This document shows positions 60,372 to 64,000 of a stretch of DNA of 64,000 nucleotides, piece by piece. The stretch is from Microbacterium paraoxydans (lineage in GTDB: Bacteria; Actinomycetota; Actinomycetes; Actinomycetales; Microbacteriaceae), in NCBI RefSeq assembly GCF_018224615.1, contig NZ_JAGTUK010000005.1, positions 1 through 64,000 of the forward strand. Direction: 5' to 3'. Positions within the stretch are counted from its first letter, which is position 1, and each line of letters opens with the position of its first letter. Under the pieces are notes generated by a model. That model made no database searches. It was not told the origin of the DNA and saw nothing but the letters and a program-made list of their open reading frames with translations. Both the position numbers and the translations under genes were made by a program.

Positions 60372-61568
60372 TCAGGCAGTCGCGAGGCGGCGGGCAGCCT
60401 CCTCGAGCACTTCGGTGCGCTTGCAGGCGGCGAAGCGCACGAGTCCGGCGTAGTCGCTCCGATGCTCGGCCGAGACGAAGGCGGTCAGCGGAATCGCCAC
60501 GACTCCGGCGCGCTCCGGCAGGGCGCGGCAGAACGCCGCAGCGTCCTCACCACCGAGGGCACGGGCGTCGGCGACCGTGAAGTAGCCGCCCTGGGGTGCA
60601 TGCACGACGAATCCCGCGGCGCGCAGACCCTCCGCGAGGATCGCGTGCTTCCTGGCCAACGTCGCGGCGGCGTTCCGGAAGAAGTCGTCGTCGAGGCGGA
60701 GGCCCAGGGCCACTGCGGGCTGGAAAGGGGAGCCGTTCACGTATGTGAGGTACTGCTTCACCGTCAGGACGGCCGTGATCAGGTCCGCCGGCCCGTGCAC
60801 CCACCCGATCTTCCACCCGGTGGCGGAGAAGGTCTTGCCGGCAGACGAGATGGTGAGGGTGCGCTCGGCTGCGCCGGGCAGGGTGGCGATCGGGGTGTGG
60901 GGTCGGTCGAAGGTCAGGTGCTCGTACACCTCGTCGGTGACGATGACGGCGTCGTGGAGGTTCGCCAGCCGGACGATCTCGGTCAGAACGCCGCGGCCGA
61001 AGACGGCACCGGTCGGGTTGTGCGGATCGTTCACGAGGATGATGCGGGTGCGGTCGGTGACGGCTTCCGCGAGTCGAGCGAGATCGGGTTGGAAATCGGG
61101 TGCCCGCAGCGGGACGGTTCGCAGTCGCGCCCCGGCCAGAGCCACGGCGGCCGCGTAGGAGTCGTAGTACGGCTCGAACACGACCACCTCGTCGTCCGGT
61201 CCGTCGATCAGAGCCAGGAGTGTGGCGGTGAGCGCCTCCGTCGCGCCGGCGGTGACGATCACCTCGGTCCCCGGGTCGACGTCGAGGCCGTAGAACCGAC
61301 GCTGGTGCTCCGAGATCGCGGCGAGCAGGTCGGGGGCCCCGCGGCCGGGCGGGTACTGGTTGGCGCCCGCAGCGATCGCCGCCCGTGCCGCTTCCAGTAC
61401 CTCAGACGGCCCGTCTTCGTCGGGAAAGCCCTGACCCAGGTTGATCGCCCCTGTACGGGCCGCCGCTGCCGACATCTCTGCGAAGATGGTGGGCGCGACG
61501 GTCCCGTCTGCCGACAGCAGGCCCGCACCGGCCGCTGTGCGCCGCCACGCGCCGGGTATGACACTCAT
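60372..61568 (-). CDS. Class I PLP aminotransferase (glutamine/methionine or kynurenine transaminase-like)
   Basis: A 398-residue aminotransferase. N-L-G-Q-G-F-P-D near residue 45 and N-D-P-H-N-P-T-G are strong markers of the kynurenine-aminotransferase/glutamine-transaminase-K and methionine-aminotransferase (YbdL) group. The PLP lysine is in S-S-A-G-K-T-F-S-A-T-G-W-K. Such enzymes transaminate glutamine or methionine with keto acids, giving alpha-ketoglutaramate, the substrate of omega-amidase. It is also sometimes annotated as DapC, but a better DapC is at 20067. ATG 61568 is seven bases after TAGCCT on the minus strand. Confidence 0.86.
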   Translation of the reverse strand: MSVIPGAWRRTAAGAGLLSADGTVAPTIFAEMSAAAARTGAINLGQGFPDEDGPSEVLEAARAAIAAGANQYPPGRGAPDLLAAISEHQRRFYGLDVDPGTEVIVTAGATEALTATLLALIDGPDDEVVVFEPYYDSYAAAVALAGARLRTVPLRAPDFQPDLARLAEAVTDRTRIILVNDPHNPTGAVFGRGVLTEIVRLANLHDAVIVTDEVYEHLTFDRPHTPIATLPGAAERTLTISSAGKTFSATGWKIGWVHGPADLITAVLTVKQYLTYVNGSPFQPAVALGLRLDDDFFRNAAATLARKHAILAEGLRAAGFVVHAPQGGYFTVADARALGGEDAAAFCRALPERAGVVAIPLTAFVSAEHRSDYAGLVRFAACKRTEVLEEAARRLATA

Positions 61569-61575
61569 GAAGAAC

Positions 61576-61581
61576 AGGCTA
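61576..61581 (-). promoter_or_regulatory. -10 box (TAGCCT) implying leaderless mRNA for the aminotransferase
   Basis: On the minus strand TAGCCT ends 7 nt before the ATG at 61568. Confidence 0.52.
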
Positions 61582-61665
61582 AGGCCATAGCCGAAACTCA
61601 AGCTCGACATACGAAACGCACAGGCACACACGCCATCCTGAAGGGGCGTCGAAGGAGCAGACACC

Positions 61666-63201
61666 ATGAACGAAGACAACCCCCAGGACCACCAGGCATC
61701 CGCGTCGAACGACGCCGTGCCCACGCCGCCCGTGCCGCCGATCCCGGCCGCGCACGGCGAACCGTCGAGCAGCACCCCGGCCGACTCGGGCGTCGCTGCC
61801 CCCGCCGCCACCACGCAGGGGCATGAGGTGCCGTCGACGTTCGCGTCTCAGGCTCCCGCCGCGCCGGTGGTCGCCCCGGTTCCGCACGGCCTCGCCGCGC
61901 CCGGCCCGGCCACGAACGCTCCGGGAGCCGCTTTCGGTGTCTCGGCCGCCGCGCCGTATGCCGCACCGGCGGACGGATCAGCCCCGGAGGCGACGACGAA
62001 GGAGAAGTCCCGCGGAGGGACGCGCATCGCCGCGTTCATCGTCGCTGCAGCCCTGGTGGGCGGCGTCGCCGGCTTCGGTGGCGGCGCTCTGCTCACGGGC
62101 CTGCAGGATCGTCCGTCGTCCGGTACCGCGCAGGGACCGCAGACCGTCACGGTGAACAACCCCGGCTCCGTCAACGAGACCACGGCCGTCGCGACCGCGG
62201 CGCTCCCCTCGGTCGTCACGATCGAGGTCGCCGGTTCTCAGGAAGCCGGGAGCGGCTCGGGTGTGATCGTCAGCAAGGACGGCTACGTGCTCACCAACAC
62301 GCACGTCGTGACGCTCGGTGGGGCCGTGGCCGATCCGACCATCCGGGTGACGACCTCGGACGGCCGCATCTACGACGCCACCGTCGTGGGTACGGACCCG
62401 ATCTACGACCTCGCCGTCATCAAGCTCAAGGACGCGAAGGACCTCACGCCGATCGAGTTCGCCGACTCGTCGAAGCTCAACGTCGGCGACACGGCGGTGG
62501 CCCTGGGCGCCCCGCTCGGCCTGGCCAACTCCGTCACGACGGGCATCGTGAGCGCACTGAACCGCAGCATCCAGATCGCTTCGTCGGCCCTGCCCGACTC
62601 GTCGACGGAGGACGCACCGGAGCAGCAGGCACCGCAGGACGGCCAGGGCGGGCCGTTCCAGTTCGACATCCCGGGCAGCGGCGGACAGCAGACCACGGAC
62701 TCGATCTCCGTCGCCGTGATCCAGACCGACGCCGCGATCAACCACGGCAACTCGGGTGGAGCGCTCGTCAACAGCAAGGGCGAGCTGATCGGCATCAATG
62801 TCGCGATCGCCAGCTCGGGCAACTCCGAGGACTCCGGCTCGATCGGCATCGGATTCGCGATCCCGTCGAACATCGCCAAGCGCGTGTCCGACGAGATCAT
62901 CGCCGACGGTGCCGCCACGCACGGCCTGCTCGGCGCCTCCGTCCGCGACGCCTCGGGTGTCGAGGGAGCGACGGTCGCCGGTGCGTACATCGCCGACGTC
63001 ACCTCCGGCGGTGCGGCCGCCGACGCCGGCCTGAAGGCGGGCGACGTGGTCACCGAGTTCAACGGGGTCCCGATCACAGGTGCCACCGACCTCACCGCGC
63101 AGGTGCGCGCGGCAGCCGCAGGCAGCAAGGCCACGCTCACGTACGTGCGCGGCGGCAAGGAGTACGACGTCGACCTGACGCTCGGCACGCTCGCCGGCTG
63201 A
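61666..63201 (+). CDS. HtrA/DegP-type membrane-anchored serine protease with PDZ domain
   Basis: A 511-residue trypsin-fold protease. The first 115 residues are cytoplasmic, Pro/Ala/Thr-rich and low-complexity, then one span at about 118-145. The catalytic triad is H213 (N-T-H-V-V), D248 (Y-D-L-A-V-I-K-L) and S363 (G-N-S-G-G-A-L-V). A PDZ domain occupies about 410-500 (G-A-A-A-D-A-G-L-K-A-G-D-V). It degrades or processes misfolded envelope proteins outside the membrane, as HtrA-like proteins of mycobacteria do. ATG 61666 has AAGGAG upstream. It is not linked to sigE here. Confidence 0.93.
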   Translation: MNEDNPQDHQASASNDAVPTPPVPPIPAAHGEPSSSTPADSGVAAPAATTQGHEVPSTFASQAPAAPVVAPVPHGLAAPGPATNAPGAAFGVSAAAPYAAPADGSAPEATTKEKSRGGTRIAAFIVAAALVGGVAGFGGGALLTGLQDRPSSGTAQGPQTVTVNNPGSVNETTAVATAALPSVVTIEVAGSQEAGSGSGVIVSKDGYVLTNTHVVTLGGAVADPTIRVTTSDGRIYDATVVGTDPIYDLAVIKLKDAKDLTPIEFADSSKLNVGDTAVALGAPLGLANSVTTGIVSALNRSIQIASSALPDSSTEDAPEQQAPQDGQGGPFQFDIPGSGGQQTTDSISVAVIQTDAAINHGNSGGALVNSKGELIGINVAIASSGNSEDSGSIGIGFAIPSNIAKRVSDEIIADGAATHGLLGASVRDASGVEGATVAGAYIADVTSGGAAADAGLKAGDVVTEFNGVPITGATDLTAQVRAAAAGSKATLTYVRGGKEYDVDLTLGTLAG

Positions 63202-63237
63202 GGTCCTGCTCCGGACGGACGGACGCCACCCTCGCGA

Positions 63238-63243
63238 TAGGCT
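63238..63243 (+). promoter_or_regulatory. -10 box (TAGGCT) implying leaderless mRNA for the last gene
   Basis: TAGGCT ends 6 nt before the GTG at 63250. Confidence 0.55.
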
Positions 63244-63249
63244 CGCGGG

Positions 63250-64000
63250 GTGGCGTCCTTCTCTTTCGGCACCGGCAATGCGGCCAAACTGCTCCGCATC
63301 CCGCTGTATGCCCTCGGACGCATCGGCACCCTGCTGGTTCCGCGGGGGCGCCGCTGGGTGTTCGGCTGTGGTGCGGGCGTCGGGGATGGAGCCCTCGCGC
63401 TTCAGCGTCACGCCGCCGCCCTCGGCCACGACACGCTCTGGCTCACGGCGAACGACCGGGAGGCCGCAGATGCCGCCGCTCTGGGTATCCATGCCGTGCC
63501 CCGCGCGGGGCTGCGCGGATGGTGGGCGACCGCGAGGGCGGGCGTGCTCGTGGTCACCCACGGTCTGGGTGATGTGAACCGCTACGCGAACGGCGGTGCG
63601 TTCGTGGTGCAGCTGTGGCACGGCATCCCGCTCAAGCGCATCGGGCTCGATTCGCCCGCCACCACTCAGGTTCCTGCCGTACCCGGCGCCGCGCTGCTGC
63701 GGCGTCTCGTCGGCGTGCTGTACCGCGCCGCCGCGCAGCGCATCCGTGTGCTGCCCGCCGCGTCCGATCGGGCCCGTGGCCGCCTGGAGTCCGCGTTCGG
63801 GCTCGGGGACGAGCGGGTCGTGGTGACAGGTGAGCCGCGGGTCGACGTGCTGTCGCGCGGAACCGCGGACGAGCGCCGGGCAGCTGCCCGTACGGTGCTG
63901 ATCGGCGCTGCGGGGGAGCTGCCCCAGGGCGCGCGCGTGCTGCTCTACGCGCCGACGTGGCGCGACGGCGCCCCCGACCCGTCCGTGCCGACCGCCCGGG
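63250..64000 (+). CDS. CDP-glycerol glycerophosphotransferase-like protein (TagB/TagF type), 5' part
   Basis: The frame opens at GTG 63250 and is still open at the end of the window (about 250 codons seen). The diagnostic segment is V-V-Q-L-W-H-G-I-P-L-K-R-I-G-L-D, typical of CDP-glycerol:glycerophosphate transferases, followed later by V-T-G-E-P-R-V-D and L-L-Y-A-P-T-W-R-D-G, the second family motif. It would add glycerol-phosphate (or a related polyol-phosphate) units to a wall or capsule polymer at the inner membrane face. The start is supported by a -10 box six bases upstream. Confidence 0.85.
   Translation, partial: MASFSFGTGNAAKLLRIPLYALGRIGTLLVPRGRRWVFGCGAGVGDGALALQRHAAALGHDTLWLTANDREAADAAALGIHAVPRAGLRGWWATARAGVLVVTHGLGDVNRYANGGAFVVQLWHGIPLKRIGLDSPATTQVPAVPGAALLRRLVGVLYRAAAQRIRVLPAASDRARGRLESAFGLGDERVVVTGEPRVDVLSRGTADERRAAARTVLIGAAGELPQGARVLLYAPTWRDGAPDPSVPTAR

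Noticed and set aside
60372..61568. Second DapC
   Set aside because: N-L-G-Q-G-F-P-D and N-D-P-H-N-P-T-G point to the KAT/methionine aminotransferase group, and dapC is already at 20067 beside fdxA.

Overview
The window is high-GC actinobacterial chromosome. Gene content, GTG starts, overlapping stop/start codons and gene order fit Microbacteriaceae, most likely Microbacterium or a close relative; this is inferred from gene content, not from a marker-gene comparison. There are no insertion sequences, prophage genes, rRNA or CRISPR arrays. Almost everything is housekeeping or conserved-hypothetical, so the interest lies in regulation, in proteins with altered active sites, and in conserved gene blocks of partly unknown function.

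Layout. 1-159 is the tail of a peptide-ABC ATPase. 200-4868 is the glycine cleavage operon (gcvT-gcvH-gcvP) behind a tandem glycine riboswitch. 5084-10934 is a peptide ABC transporter (lipoprotein, two permeases, one fused double ATPase) plus a small membrane protein. 10944-14812 holds a CPBP protein, typA and a secreted transglycosylase-like protein. 14921-17589 is a glutaminase-MFS pair. 17597-19275 is an XRE-cupin regulator divergent from azlCD. 19316-27722 carries ferredoxin, dapC, citrate synthase, an RNA helicase, dapD and dapE (succinylase branch of lysine/diaminopimelate synthesis) and a PIG-V-like membrane glycosyltransferase. 27817-32613 has DUF3117, an O-methyltransferase, tatB and a minus-strand operon of an MgtE-like soluble protein, DUF1003, Mrp and a small membrane protein. 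32698-41860 has a stress-type membrane protein with a Pro/Ala tail, a hydrolase, an aminoglycoside-phosphotransferase-like protein, aminopeptidase P, an EEP-family protein, a PHP phosphoesterase, a second DEAD-box helicase, a ferritin-like protein and small conserved proteins. 42011-59175 is a block conserved in actinobacteria (compare M. tuberculosis Rv3202c-Rv3193c): adnA-adnB, a degenerate phosphotransferase, nudC, a short uvrD2, an orphan cyclodehydratase-like protein, a zincin-like protein, a PDZ/Lon-type protease and UPF0182. 59405-64000 has tRNA-fMet, a nitrilase-family amidase, an aminotransferase, an HtrA-like protease and the start of a CDP-glycerol glycerophosphotransferase-like gene.

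How the parts work together. The gcv operon turns glycine into one-carbon units under direct glycine sensing; its L-protein is not here. The dap genes feed peptidoglycan and lysine synthesis. AdnAB, UvrD2 and NudC lie together as a repair/nucleotide-quality group. The aminotransferase and amidase could form a glutamine transaminase/omega-amidase pair.

The most consistent unannotated signal is a TANNNT -10 box exactly 6-7 nt upstream of the start codon of 13 genes, which implies widespread leaderless transcription. The most unusual proteins are a phosphotransferase lacking its catalytic residues (48660-50042), a zincin-family protein lacking HExxH (53528-54961) and an orphan cyclodehydratase-like protein whose 3' end overlaps uvrD2. 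I did not find a system I can confidently call undescribed.
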